A DNA stretch of 64,000 bases from Cylindrobasidium torrendii FP15055 ss-10. Lineage: Eukaryota > Basidiomycota > Agaricomycetes > Agaricales > Physalacriaceae. This document shows, in pieces, positions 47,401-61,069 of this stretch. The translations under genes and the position numbers were made by a program. The DNA lies in assembly GCA_000934385.1 (NCBI GenBank), contig KN880440.1, positions 62,001-126,000 of the forward strand, read 5' to 3'. The first letter of the stretch is position 1. Every line of letters begins with the position of its first letter. A model generated the notes under the pieces. That model saw only the letters and a program-made list of their open reading frames with translations, was not told the origin of the DNA and did not search any database.

Positions 47401-48407
47401 TGTGATCTAAGATTCCGAAAGAGCGTGAGAGTGAGTTCTGGGACAACCGCGGCCGTTGGGGGAGAGGCAGTCAAAATTTCCAAATTGACATCCAGATCGA
47501 TTTTGGCCCATCCAGCGTCCCCGAGCCCCGCAAAACTCCTCAACAACACTGAACAGTCCAGAAAGTCATGGACAATGCGCTGCCTCTCTCCCGACCAGAA
47601 AAATGGCGGCAATCGGGCTTACCTTGAGGGTGGTGGAAGAGGTCGAAAGCGCCACTGGCGAGAAAACCAGGGGATTACGAACAGACTTTGACAGATATTC
47701 CTCTTTTAGCATATTTTTGCCTGCCGATTGGCGGCTTTAAAATCCTGAAATCATCCCCTGCAATGTAGTCATTTTCGTGGTCTTGTTTTTGGACAGCCTG
47801 AGCAAGATTGGAGACAATTTGAGACCCTCCCAATACCCACGCATCAAACGACGGCAATTATCTGAAGGCTACGGTGTGGGTTATCATAGCCTAGTACTTA
47901 ACCTAAGGTATGCTTCTGAATTCCAGACATCTTTATCATTGGCCTACTACACTCAGTCAATTCTCATTACTTATACCGCATTGACGCCCATGGAATGGAA
48001 CCTGTGAGAACATTACACGTTTGGAAATCTTGAGGAAATTTTCGCTGCGTCGACCAGTCCATAACGATTGAGACGGGTTCGAGGACTCATGCACATATAC
48101 ACAGATTTATATGTCCGATAAGGGGCCCTCTTCCAAACGTTCTACACATTGATGATGCTAGCTATAAGATTTACATCCACCAACTGGAGGTGGGAGCCCA
48201 AAGATGCCGAGCCCGTCGGGCCGACGCCGAGACGCGTGATCTGGATCAGGCTCCAGAGGCTCGGCGAAAACATTGCCAGCCCGTTTCCACCTGACTTCCA
48301 TCCATTTAGTCTCATACTCACGGACGACTTGATATTACTCTACAACTTCAGTCTGCCTTGCAGAACGTTGTTTGTAGCCTCTGCTCTGTGCCCTCTCGAC
48401 TAGTTAT
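47401..48407. other. Intergenic region of about 1 kb
   Basis: This region lies between the divergent eL32 and PAS-kinase-like genes. Open frames of 60-125 codons occur on both strands, but none matches a known family or forms a spliced gene. It most likely holds two promoters and leaders. Confidence 0.45.
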
Positions 48408-50367
48408 ATGCTCTCCGCGCCGCCGCCTTTGGACCTGGCCTTCGATGTCAATGACGAGTGGACTCCTCAGCAGCGATTATACCGGACGGCGAGTGTAGGA
48501 AGTTGGGGAGTTACCTCAATGGGCCGTGGCTTTGACTGGGAGGACGAGAACGATGACCGCTCAGACAAGGCGTACGGTCAGAGGGAGAAAGAGCGTGGTG
48601 CTGGGGATGACAAGGGGGACACTCCGCGTCAGCTCTGGGCAGAACCGAGTTTTATCGACAGGCCTGAACCCGCAGACATCGCTGCTCTCAAGACGCCTAT
48701 AGCTTCCCATCCTGCGAAGATAATGAGGCCGGTCACGAATGTTACACCGGTTGTCGCAGACCCTATCATGGCATCCACCCTCACGGCGGAACCACCGGGT
48801 TTCTACCCCTCAACTATGGCATCTTCTGTCCCGCCTTCTCCATCGCTCAGCCGGCACCCGTCGTCACGGTCTGGTGGTATGCCTCGTCCTCGCCGGCGGT
48901 CTTCACAGCAGCGGGTGTCATTGATTGCTGGACGGCTATCTATCGCGCCATCCGAGCCCCCTTCACCTCAGCCTGTGGCCAAGTCACTCAATCGCATGTC
49001 CTCGCAGAGCAGCCTGCTTAGTGTAGCGTCAAGTACGCGCGCGCCATCTCCCGCTCGGTCAGAATCTTTCCTTGGCGAGAAGACCATCGCCGATTTCAAG
49101 CTCGACGGTGACATTGGAAGGGGCGCATATGGAGTAGTGTCGCGCGCACGTCCTGTTAATCCTGATGGATCGCTCGGTGTGAGTCTTCATCGTCGGCTGG
49201 CTAGCAGGTCCTAGTCGTTGATCTGGGGCCGCTGTCCGCTGTCCCGCTTCTCTGATCCTATGCTCATGTTTCCAGTCCCCGGTTGTGATCAAGAAGGTCA
49301 TTAAGTCACGTATCCTTGCGGACTGTTGGAAGCGTCACCCAAAGTACTTTCCTCTTGTCTGCACTTGTCATTCTCTTATTTCGCTCCCAGACATGGTACC
49401 ATCCCGATAGAGATATATGTCATGGAGTCTATCTCGAAGACGAGTTACACACTTCCAGCACCGCCACCCTGGCTCAGAGGCAATGCGTCAAACTGGGTAG
49501 AGGGAACCGTTGTCCAAGGACACCCAAACATTTGTTCACTCCTCGATTTCTTCGAGGACAACCACTACTATTATCTCGTCATGCCTTCGCTGCTCCAGAG
49601 TCCCCTCTCTGATGAGCCCGCCGCACCAAGCGACCTGTTCGACCTTGTGGAGGCCTATCCTAATGGCCTCCCACCTGATCAAATACGCACTTATCTTGGC
49701 CAAATTGCCGACGCTCTTATGTTCCTGCATGAACGTGGCATAGGTTTGTCGAAACAGTGTTATCGCATATCCACGGCGGCTCATCACCATCTAGTCCATC
49801 GCGATGTAAAAGATGAGAACGTTGTGCTAGGTCCGGATGGACGTTGCATTTTAATCGATTTTGGGAGGTGTGTCTTATGAACCGGCCATAAACGCATACA
49901 AAACGTTCTCTCTAGCTCTGGAATCGTTCGGAAGAACGGTTGGGATTCGTTCTCGGGGACATTGGACTATGCAGCGCCAGAAATTCTCAGAGGCGAGCGG
50001 TATCATGGTCTTCCACAGGATACAGTGCGTACCGAATGAGCCCTTCGCCCAGCCCTCGGATGCTGACCTTTTCTAGTGGGCCTTTGGCGTTGTTGCCTAT
50101 GTACTCCTAATAGGGGAGTGCCCATTCTTAACCGCAGAAGAAGCCCTGGAGGGCCTCTCTCTCTTCGCAACAGCTTCTATTGCGCTGGATGAAAGATGCG
50201 ATGGAGCGGGGCTGGAAGGAGAGGATACCGACGGAGGCGGACGATTGGACGACGCCGCAACCCTTGTTCGTGCATGCCTGCAGCAGAACGCGCAGTCTCG
50301 CCCGACATTCGACAAGGTTGTGAAGTGCCGTTTCTTGGCCGGGCGAAGCGGTCTTGCGGAAATCTGA
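48408..50367 (+). CDS. Serine/threonine protein kinase, PAS-kinase (Psk) type catalytic domain
   Basis: The N-terminal 220 residues are Ser/Pro-rich and probably disordered. The kinase domain starts at FKLDGDIGRGAYGVVSRA (glycine loop); an intron joins SPVVIKKVIKSRILADCWKR (the second Lys-rich strand with the ATP-binding Lys). It continues with HPKHGTIPIEIYVMESI, HPNICSLLDFFEDNHYYYLV, HRDVKDENVVLGPDG (catalytic loop), LIDFGSSG, FSGTLDYAAPEILRGERYHG and TWAFGVVAYVLLIGECPF. The GTIPIEI and FEDNHYYY motifs are typical of PAS kinases, which tune sugar storage and translation. No PAS domain is visible, so it is a short-form member. Introns near 49178-49272, 49299-49393 and 49745-49795 are needed. 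Confidence 0.86.
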
Positions 50368-50953
50368 CTGACTCAAAGAAAAGAATCGTGTATTGCTCTT
50401 CGTTCCATGCTGTATGATTATCCTCGATAACTTGTATCTCATCTACCTATAATCGCGATATTCATCGCTGCTACACCCGCGCAGCGTAGCTGGACGAGCC
50501 TTTGTACTCTGCTCGAAGCTAAATATCATTTGTGTGTACTTATATGTCGCTGAAGCCAACTTCATTAGCATACAACGCCCGCGTCGATGAGTTACGATTA
50601 CCTATTTGATCCCTGACGCCACGCGTCGGCCTCCACATGACTCCCTATATCGATGCCGAAATCGGAGCACCGGTCCATCAAAGATGATCGAGATGAAAAT
50701 TTGGTCCTATAACTAGCGGCATTCATCTTTTTGTATCGACACGCTTCCCTTCCATCCCCCACCACTTGTCACTTGTACACTAAAGTAAGTTGACCCAATC
50801 CATCCACATCCAAATATCGGGGATACTACCACCTCGCCCATCGCGATGGCCGCCATCGCATCTGCTCATCGCAATGCGACTTTGCCGTCTCGCTGATCCA
50901 CTAATCTCCAAGCGCGATGTTCTTTACTAATTGTATCCACAGACTCCATCAAA
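50368..50953 (+). promoter_or_regulatory. Promoter and 5' UTR intron of the EF-1alpha gene
   Basis: A good GTAAGT donor at 50785 and a TATCCACAG acceptor ending at 50942 bound a 158-nt intron in the leader, just 11 nt before the ATG. Leader introns are common in fungal EF-1alpha genes and often raise expression. CT-rich sequence at 50740-50770 precedes the likely start of transcription. Confidence 0.6.
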
Positions 50954-52692
<1,739 letters not shown>

Positions 52693-53545
52693 ATAGATGT
52701 AGACCGCTGTATCATTTCTTTCTTTATACTCTCTTCTTTGGTCTCTTTCTTTTTACTCATCCACCCTCATGTGCAACTGTACCTACATTGTATTTACGAA
52801 CGAAGCTCGCGGCGTAGGCTGTGTGTATGATCAGTTGTGTGTATAATGTGTACCATGCATGTCCGCAACACTTTGCAGAGGTCGAACTCGAGTGAAGCTG
52901 AAGCTGTGAGTGCCATCGCCATGCGTATGTCTTGTGTGTTGGAACTTGGTGCAGACGTTCTCTACAGGGAGTAGCTCGCAAACCTAGTGAAGCTGTGCCC
53001 AAAGACTTGCATTGGTCATTGTGCTAGGCATTCGAGGTACACCGTGCCATCACCATGCGCAACGTCTGGCACGGGACATTCTCTGTCGGACGTTATTCCA
53101 CTCCTTGGCTTACTCTTCGTATTGCGTCCATGCAGATTCGGATCGTACGAGCCGGACGCGCGAGATACAAACTTGTACGGGGCACGCCATGTGCGCCGCT
53201 TTCCGCCCAAAGGCTCTAGACCATTGGCATGGCATGGCGTTGTTGCGATTAACGTGGTGGACACACATCTTTTGAGCTGCGGGGGCGTGCGCCAGATGCG
53301 ATCGTGTTTGACGCCTCGATGAGCCGTTTGAGGCTGTTGTGCTCTTGCCCTATCACTCTGAGCCATCTGACCACTTTCAGAAAAGTTGAGTAGAACAAGT
53401 TGGATGTGAGCTGGGCCCGTGACGGCTACTCGTGATGTTCCTCGGCGCGCGTTTGGATAGTAGTTAGCGAGGTTCTTACCCTGGACGGGTAGGAAATATA
53501 AGGTCAAGACGTTTGGTGCCAGATGCTATCTTGAGCTCCCCTTCA
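52693..53545. other. Intergenic region between EF-1alpha and carboxylesterase genes
   Basis: This holds the EF-1alpha terminator region (T-rich with TTTCTTT runs at 52715-52760) and, further right, the carboxylesterase promoter. A 163-codon minus-strand frame (53016-53507) is open but shows no family match and no start context. Confidence 0.5.
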
Positions 53546-55741
53546 ATGCTCTTCCGGCTGGTACCATTTCTCCAGGTCGGGTTCACAGCAGCAGCTGTCA
53601 TCTCTGGTCGCGCTGCGGGCCCGACGGTCACACTGGACGGTGGTAGTGTCGTCGGCACTCGCACCGGGGCCGTCGACAAGTTCCTTGGAATTCCATTCGG
53701 AAAGGCACCGTATGTGCCATGTTAACGTTGGAAAAGTCGCTCACAATTTATTCAGTGTCGGTGACTTGCGCTTCAACTTGCCAGAAGCTGTAGACGCATA
53801 CTCTGGGACTATTGACGCGACTTCTTATGGCCCGTCATGTCCCCAGCAGGCTCTGAAGTTACCTCTGCTGGACGGACTGCCTGCAGAGACAGTCGAGCAT
53901 ATCCTGAACTCCATTTTCAATGCTGTACTCCCGTCCGACGAGGATTGTAAGTTGCATCAGCGCAGCAGCGGGTGGGGATTCATAGTTGACATGCAACTTA
54001 AGGCCTTACCATCAATGTCGTCAAGCCGTCCTTTGCTAATTCCACCTCTAATCTTCCTGTTGTCGCGGTACGCTGCCTGATACTGCATCATTTGGGGTAA
54101 TGCTCACAATACTTAGTGGATATTTGGAGGTGGTTTCGAACTCGGTGGAACATCGATGTGTGTCCGTTTTGTGAGCCCTGTTCTTCGATGCTCACACACT
54201 GCTCTCGCAGGTATGATGGAGCTAGCATTGTCGCCAGGTCTATCGCAATGGGAAAGCCCATAATTTACGTCTCGATGGCATATCGTGTCTCCGGTACGCT
54301 TTCCCTATATTCTTTTTGTAGTGGACTTACGGAAAACTGCAGCTTTTGGATTCTTGGCTAGTCAAGAAGTCAAAGACGCGGGCGTTGGAAACGCTGGGCT
54401 GCACGACCGTACGTAAAGCTAAGCGTTTACCTGTCCTCGGTGGCTCAATGGGCTTAACAGAACGTCTTGCCTTCAAATGGATCCAAAAGTACATCGGTGC
54501 TTTTGGTGGTGATAAATCAAAGGTTACGATGTATGTCTCCGTGCTTACCTCACCCTTAACATATCAACTCATTGTCTTATAGCTGGGGCGAGTCCGCTGG
54601 CGCCATTTCGGTCGCGCTGCACATGATCTCGAACGGTGGTGATACCGAAGGACTGTTTCGTGCCGGATTCATGCAGTCGGGTTCTCCCATTCCAGTGGGA
54701 GACTTGACAGGCGGCCAGAAATGTATGCCTATGAGTCTCGCCCGAAGCCCATTCTCATCGATCCGCAGACTACGATGACATTGCTGACAAGACTGGGTGT
54801 TCCGGCGCTGCAGATTCGCTCCAATGCCTGCGTGAAGTCGACTATAACACGCTGAAGGCCGCAGTCGACGATTCCCCCTTCATCTTTGACTATCAGTCTC
54901 TTCTCCTAGCGTGGCTACCTCGCGCGGATGGGGTTCTGTTTAGCGATAATCCTCAACGGCTCGTCCAACAAGGGAAGATAGCTCATATCCCCATTGTAAG
55001 CGGTATGTCGTGGTGTTGTATCTCTCATACAACCTTGATTTACATGCTCAAGGTGACTGCGATGATGAAGGAACACTCTTTTCTCTCGCACAGCTGAATG
55101 TAACGTGCGTGCTACTCTCCAATCTGTCAACGCCTCTCACTGACGGCTTGTATTTGATCACAGCACAAACGAAGCAGTCCGCAAGTATATTCAGGAGATC
55201 TTCCTTCCCAAAGTTCCCGACGCCGACATCGATGCTCTCTTGAAGCTGTACCCTCAAGACATCACCCAGGGGTCTCCCTTCGACACTGGTATTTTCAATG
55301 CCATTACGCCCCAATTCAAGAGGATCGCGAGCTTCCAAGGCGACGCCGTGTTCCAAGCACCACGCCGCTATTTCTTCGACGCCCTGTCAGGAAAATCTGA
55401 CATATGGGCCTTTGGTACGTTGACAACAATGACGGAGGGTTTTCATAAATTGACGCACGGGTGCAGCAAACAAGCGTCTCAAAGGCCTCCCAGTACTCGG
55501 CTCCTTCCATGCGTCCGACATCCTCAACGTATACGGCGGAGGAGACCTTGCCGACTATCTCATCAACTTTGTCGTGACGCTGGACCCAACGGGGGGAAAT
55601 GCTTCGTCGTGGCCGAAGTGGACCTCGAGTTCGCCCAACATGCTTTCGTTGAATGACATTGGAAAGTCGGTTATACAAGATACGTACCGCAAGGAGGCTA
55701 TGGCGAAGCTCAATGAGGTGCTCCTTACATACCCCGTTTGA
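53546..55741 (+). CDS. Secreted type-B carboxylesterase/lipase
   Basis: This is an alpha/beta-hydrolase of the Candida rugosa lipase/carboxylesterase family. The in-frame ATG at 53546 gives a signal peptide (MLFRLVPFLQVGFTAAAVIS); an earlier GTG frame is not a start. Landmarks after splicing are FLGIPFGKAPVGDLRF, DEDCLTINVVKP, VVAWIFGGGFELGGTSMYDG (oxyanion hole), the nucleophile motif TIWGESAGAISVALHM, KTGCSGAADSLQCLRE and SGDCDDEGTLFS. Glu and His positions in the last third complete a Ser-Glu-His triad (GSFHASDILNVYGGG). It ends NEVLLTYPV. About ten introns. It probably breaks ester bonds in plant or lipid substrates outside the cell. Confidence 0.9.
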
Positions 55742-56037
55742 AAGAAAATCAGAGAAAGTTAGCTAGCTATATGTAATACCCAGATGTATATCAATTGTAT
55801 TTGTGTGTTTGATCAATCGCCACAGTTTGAGGCGTTGGCCCTCCAAACAAATCTGGACTGCACCGCTAGACCATTTTAGTGGGTAGCTACAGAAATATAT
55901 ACCGCTGGTATTCAAGAATAATATCAAGGTGCAGTCTCATGGTAAGGGATCGAAAACGATAGAGGCAAGTACAAGCAAATCTAATACAACGTTTGCGTAG
56001 CAGGGTATTGTCTGTGAGAGTCCGTTCGCACACTATA

Positions 56038-58345
56038 CTAGTCTCTCTCTTTGCTGAGAATACTGCCAATGCTCAACTTGTTCCCCTGTGGTACTGGCGA
56101 TGGCGAGGGATATGGCGGCGGACCAGGCGCATAGGTTGCCCCGGGGGTGGACGCTGCGTACGGCGTACCAGCAGTTGTGTACGACGCAGGCGGCGATGCT
56201 GTGAATGAGCTAGTCGCATATCCTCCTTGGCGTGCATATTCGCCGGACGATTGCCGACGAGACGAAATGGGCTGGACGTATTCACGTGCGCTTCGACTGG
56301 TCGGCGGCGGCGTGTACGTGCGAGGTGGAAGGTATCCTTCACCTCTGGGAGGATACTCGCGAACAGGGGGATAATCACGAGAATAACCGTCTCGTCCAGA
56401 GAATGAGACGTCGTCATTTCGCGGGCCAGAGGGTGGGCCATACTCTCGCTGAGGGGCGTAATCTCTCGACATATCACGGTATTCTGCTCTCGACGCATAG
56501 TCTCCCGGTCGACCAGCGTGCGCCATTTGACTATACTCTCTTTGCTGGCTGTATTCTCGTCCCTGGGAATAATCCGGTCTGGGTGGGCCATAATCCGACC
56601 GTGGCCCATAGTCATTCGACGGACCGGCCCGCGAACCAAATTCTGCAGCTGCAACACTTCGAGGCGGGGGGTATTCTGACGGCGCACGCGGAGGAGGATA
56701 GTCTGCAGGTGCCCGAGAAGGATAGTCTGGACCAACCCATCCTGGGGACGTGCCCCAGGAAGGAGGGTGAGGAGGATAATAGTAGCCGTGCGGCGGCGGC
56801 GGCGGATACATCGGTCCGGGAGGATGATAGCCTTCGTGCGCAGGATGGTATGCCGAATATCCAGGGTGCCACACTGGGGGATAGTAATGGCCATCGTATG
56901 GCGGATGGTGATAGTAATCCTGAGGATGACCATGTACATGAGCAGGCGGAGGGGGCGGGCCAGGGCTCGGGGCAAAGGTTGCGGGTGCCGACGCTTGCGG
57001 TGCTGCGATAGGTACGCCCTGTGGTGGTCCCTCGATTGGGGAGGTCGCTTGGGACCCTGGCGAAGGAGACATCATCTGACCACTGGAATGTGAGGTACTG
57101 GTCTGCATTGGAGGTCCATTGGACGACCCGCCCGACATAATTTGTGCGCCAGGAGGGGGAGGGATTATCTGTGCGCCAGGCGGAGGCGGGATCATTTGTA
57201 CCCCAGAAGCTGGTGGAACGCCCTCTGCGCCAGGCGGTGGAGGGATGCCCTGGCCTGCAGGACGCGAGCCGACGGATTGCGCGCCTGGTGGCGGCGGGAT
57301 TTGCCCTCCAGATGTTTGCGCGCCGGACGGGAGAGGGATCCCTATCTGGCTCACTGGGGCAGGCAAATATGTCGGAGGTGAGGATTGTAAAGCAGAAGAC
57401 GACGCCAAGGGGGTGCTACGACTGGAGTCGTTGTCCACGCGGGCGCGCTTGCGATCACTCCCTCTATCACGCACACGAATGTCTTTGCGTATCCGAATTT
57501 TGATGCCCTGGTCGGCGAGACTGCAGGATAATTCGGTGCTCTCTGGAACCAGGATCAGTCACAAGGTAGAAGACCGTTGATAGTATAGAACGCACGTTCC
57601 ATACCAGGGAACTTCTTCGCGGTGTAAACATAAAAGGGCTTGCTGTAGATGCTCTTGCAATGCTGAACCAGGGTCCCAGCCACTTCGAACAGAGAAAGCT
57701 ACATGGAACGCTTAATATCGTGAGACACAAATATTTGTGAGAATTACCTTGAGCCTGTAGCTCCCTTCTGTGCGTACGCTCACATCCGGGAACACGAAAT
57801 ATCCCACGTCCGCATTGAGCTTGTCCTTGAGATGATATAAAGAAGATACAACAGACCCTTGTGTGCACCGAGTGCGGCCGTCCTAGAGCGGTTGTGAGGA
57901 TGAGTGATCATCGGAGAGAGATGAAAAGTAACGCACCTTGAGCCAGTGGAGCTCGGTGTCGTCGTCAGGCTTAGCCAGCGACGCGAACATGAAATAGTAC
58001 GGGTTCTGCAGAAATCCCATATTTGGGTCGTTCTCCGCGGGTGGGTGCTGCTGCTCTACGGGTCGGACGATGAGCTGGACGATGGGAGGCGGATCGATTG
58101 GTCGTCTGTATATAGTTTAAGTCCTGCGGAAACGCACTCGATGGCGAGGAGAGCGCACCGATCTGCCTTGCCACCAACACCGCACATACGAGCTTGCTTG
58201 GGCTCTTGCTTCATGACCAGGTCATATTCACTGCCGGGATGCTTCTGTCAGACCCCAAGTTCCGAAGTGATATTTTGTGCACGCACACTGCACCGCGCTG
58301 GGACGGGTTGGAAAGAGCAGACATGGTGGGCGGGGGCAGGTTCAT
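56038..58345 (-). CDS. Velvet-domain regulator with proline-rich C-terminus
   Basis: This is a fungal velvet transcription regulator, which controls development and secondary metabolism. From ATG 58345 (MNLPPPTMSALSNPSQRGAV) an intron joins EYDLVMKQEPKQARMCGVG; the next intron gives RRPIDPPPIVQLIVRPVEQ. Later parts are NPYYFMFASLAKPDDDTELH, RTRCTQGSVVSSLYHLKDK, GYFVFPDVSVRTEGSYRLKF, SLFEVAG and SIYSKPFYVYTAKKFPGME, then LADQGIKIRIRKDIRVRDRG. The C-terminal half (57300-56038, one exon) is over 400 residues, rich in Pro, Tyr, Arg and Gly, with repeats of IPPPPGAQ, and ends KLSIGSILSKERD. The velvet fold near the N-terminus is like VosA or VelB; which one is not resolved. At least five introns. 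Confidence 0.88.
57135..57345 (-). repeat. Imperfect I-P-P-P-P-G-A-Q repeats in the velvet protein
   Basis: About six or seven units of roughly 24-36 bp encode I-P-P-P-P-G-A-(Q/E) or close variants with short spacers. The units differ at third positions, so the array is old rather than recently expanded. Confidence 0.7.
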
Positions 58346-59436
58346 TTGCATTTGCGACATCGTGGGTGTTTATGCGGGCAACGCTATCAACCAATCTCTG
58401 TTGCGAAAAGAGGTCGCGTCGGCCGCTGTGTCGCGTTCTGGCGTCCTGCAGAGAAGCCTCGTAGTGACAGTTGAGAGAGCTTGGGAGAGAGTGAGTAAGT
58501 GAGTGTGACAGAGTGTGAGAAGATGTCCCACCGCCCTGGTTTGCCGAGAATGCCGATTCCCAGTTCCGCTCTTCTGGGTTTGCGTGGACTGCCAACTAAT
58601 GTGTAGGTACTCACTCATTTTCAAAGATTGCATTGTCAATAAATAAGTCGGATGCTAGTCGTTTATGCGCCAACCCCGCGGTGCTCACCTACCCAGCGCG
58701 CTGGTAGCACAGCTCTCTGCGCCAATTTGCAGGATTCAAACCAAGATCAGATCCAAGATGTTCAACCGTCACGCTGCCAGGTGCAAGGCAAGTCGCTGCG
58801 TCCTTCATTGGGCCATCTGCGCGCCACTTTTTGTTCCCCAAAGTCATACATATCTATTACTTCGCAGTTTCCTAACTCTCGGGCCAAAGATCTGTCGCGA
58901 GTATTCACAGTGACAAGGGTGAATGTTGCCATTTCGCTGTGTTCCGTAAGTACCCATAACCCTTCGAATTTTTGTGAGCGTCAGTTATATTTCTGTTTGC
59001 CATCGAGATCTCGAATTTAGTGGTTAACGAAGCATCTCAACACAAGTCACCAATAGAACCTCGTCCTTTCCAGGGTCTTTATCTTAATAGGTGAGTAGTC
59101 TGACTCTATTGAAACCCAATGCCTGCCCTCGAAGATTGCACTTTCACCCACTTGCTGCCAGTCCGTGTGAGCCCGCCTCATTGCACCCACCCTTGCTGTG
59201 CGGCGGTTTGAGGCGAAACTCAGCATCGACGACTAGGACCCAACTTTGCGTGGGTTGGTTCGAACGTCTCCAGAAAGCACTGTTCCTTCTTCTCAAATCA
59301 TCTGCAACTCATCCGAACGGTGACTTGGGGATCGTCCTCGAACATACGACTATCCCGCTACACTGAATTGTTTACATTTCACTTTCCGTTACATATTGAA
59401 GTACATTGTTACGCTGATGCTGGCCATGGACATCAT
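58346..59436. other. Intergenic region upstream of the velvet gene
   Basis: About 1.1 kb hold the velvet promoter and the 3' end of the next minus-strand gene. Frames of 60-120 codons are open on both strands, but none carries a recognisable motif. A GT/GA-rich tract of GAGTGAGT-like units occurs at 58490-58510. Confidence 0.45.
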
Positions 59437-60904
59437 CTAACAGACATGCTCTGGCTCAGCCACCTCCCCGACTCTGGGGCCGAGGTCCCTCCCAATGGTG
59501 CGCTCAAAGAGTTCCAGCAGGAACGTGAAAAGCGAACGCGTGAGAGCCGCGTCCCAGCGTCCTTTGGAAGCCTCGTCGCGAATGAAAGCATGCTGCGCCT
59601 GCACTTCAATGAACTAGTTTCGCGAACTTTTAGAAGGGAAGCTCGGTAACGGTAGAGCAGTAATAGCTTACAGAGGCGGTCACTTTGGCATCTTCGAGTG
59701 TCTTGCGGATGAGGTCACGACCCTCGCGCGGAACATGTGTATCCTACGAGCGGAATTTTGAGTACCACATACATCGAAGTCGATGTGCTAGGTGCACCTG
59801 CTTCCCGAAAACCATCTAGAAAGCTTGAGTTAACATTTGTCTTGCACATGAATGAGACGGAACACCGCACCACAACTTCACCGTTCCCAGTCAGTTCACC
59901 GTTACGGACACGGATGAGGGAATCGTCCTGCTTTCCCTTCCCAAGGGTGGCGCTGTGGATGTCGGTGGCAAAGAAGCAGAACGAAGACAGCACACGCTTA
60001 TCAAACGAAGCCTAAGAGCCATCAGTACACAGAAGGAATAACGGTGAGTCTAGACATACTCGGAAGGCCTATTCAGGGTAAACCATAGGTCACTGGTCAG
60101 CGAATGAAGAACATCTGACGGGAATTTACGAACGAGGTGACCACCCAAACACATCCCAGTGGCTATATATCACGTAAGATGTACCATTCATGGTCCCGTG
60201 AAGTTCTGACTCACCCCCAATGCGCCCGTTGCAGTTCGGGAGGGAGGTGAGCAGGTCGACGGAAATTGTGGCGTCCTACCATTAATATAGGTCAGAGTTT
60301 CCGTGTGGGAAGGCCTCGCTGTTTACCTCGTCGTAGGCAGAGACCTCTTTTTCAATCTATCAAGACAAAAATCAGGTTATAATCAGCCCGATAATGAGCA
60401 GAAGAGCGCGCCTTGAACCTGTTGCCGCGATCCGTTCCTGCGTAGTAGATTTCGAGTGAGTGACTAGCGCACAAACAAGATAAAGAAGCTCACCCTCGGT
60501 GTCGTAGGGGATGGCTTCGGAGTCCTGGAACTGGTGGTAACAGGACGGGCAAGCTGTGAAAGGTGAGCATGGCGCTTCCAAGGCAATCACACAAGTGCTC
60601 ACCGACAACATAGCCGTGACTGGCAATCTGTCCGGCAAAGCGCCGCACCGGGCCCGTCACCTGGTAGATTTCACTATTTCCGCATGAGCACTCATATCGC
60701 AAGATAGCGGGCGCTTTCACCTGAAAACAACGACGCCTGCATGACGATCAGCTAATCGGCGCCGTGTCGTGTGCCACTGAACGGAATGAACAAACCGGGG
60801 AACTTGGCCTCTGGATAGTTGGGAACGACCGGGGAGATGACGAAGATCCTGTTCGTCGTTCCCCCCTTCGTCTTGATGTCGTGGTAAGTCTCTTGAATCA
60901 GCAT
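59437..60904 (-). CDS. Dienelactone hydrolase family protein
   Basis: This is an alpha/beta-hydrolase with a Cys-Asp-His triad. It starts MLIQETYHDIKTKGG (ATG at 60904), then NRIFVISPVVPNYPEAKFPG and, after introns, SEIYQVTGPVRRFAGQIASH, GYVVACPSCYHQF, EAIPYDTEGTDRGNRFKIEK, GRIGATGMCLGGHL (nucleophile Cys), FFATDIHSATLG, then DVHVPREGRDLIRKTLED and EVQAQHAFIRDEASKGRWD (His). It ends VAEPEHVC. About twelve very short exons. Fungal relatives act on lactones or small esters; the precise substrate is unknown. It is head to head with the GNAT gene, 165 bp away. Confidence 0.87.
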
Positions 60905-61069
60905 CTTATATAGTGGTCGTTTGCGATTAAGAGCAGGGCTAATACAATGGATCTCGGAGATAAGATTATATACCCCGGATCAATACTTGATCGAGTGGTC
61001 TTGACGAACGTTCCTTCAACTTATGATGCCGAAAAAAGACGAGTCTCAACTTTGGCCACGACATCCACC
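60905..61069. promoter_or_regulatory. 165-bp divergent promoter of dienelactone hydrolase and GNAT genes
   Basis: Start codons at 60904 (minus) and 61070 (plus) face apart. A frame on plus from 60947 joins the GNAT reading frame, so an upstream start (MDLGDKIIYPG) would overlap this promoter. The later ATG was preferred as it leaves room for a leader. Confidence 0.45.

Noticed and set aside
53016..53507. 163-codon open frame on the minus strand upstream of the carboxylesterase
   Set aside because: No recognisable domain, and it would overlap the expected promoter of the esterase gene.
56147..57580. Long plus-strand frames opposite the velvet C-terminus
   Set aside because: They arise from the biased Pro/Gly/Tyr repeats on the opposite strand and lack start context and domains.
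59255..59275. tRNA-like B-box sequence GGTTCGAAC
   Set aside because: The following bases do not fit the B-box and no cloverleaf forms around it.
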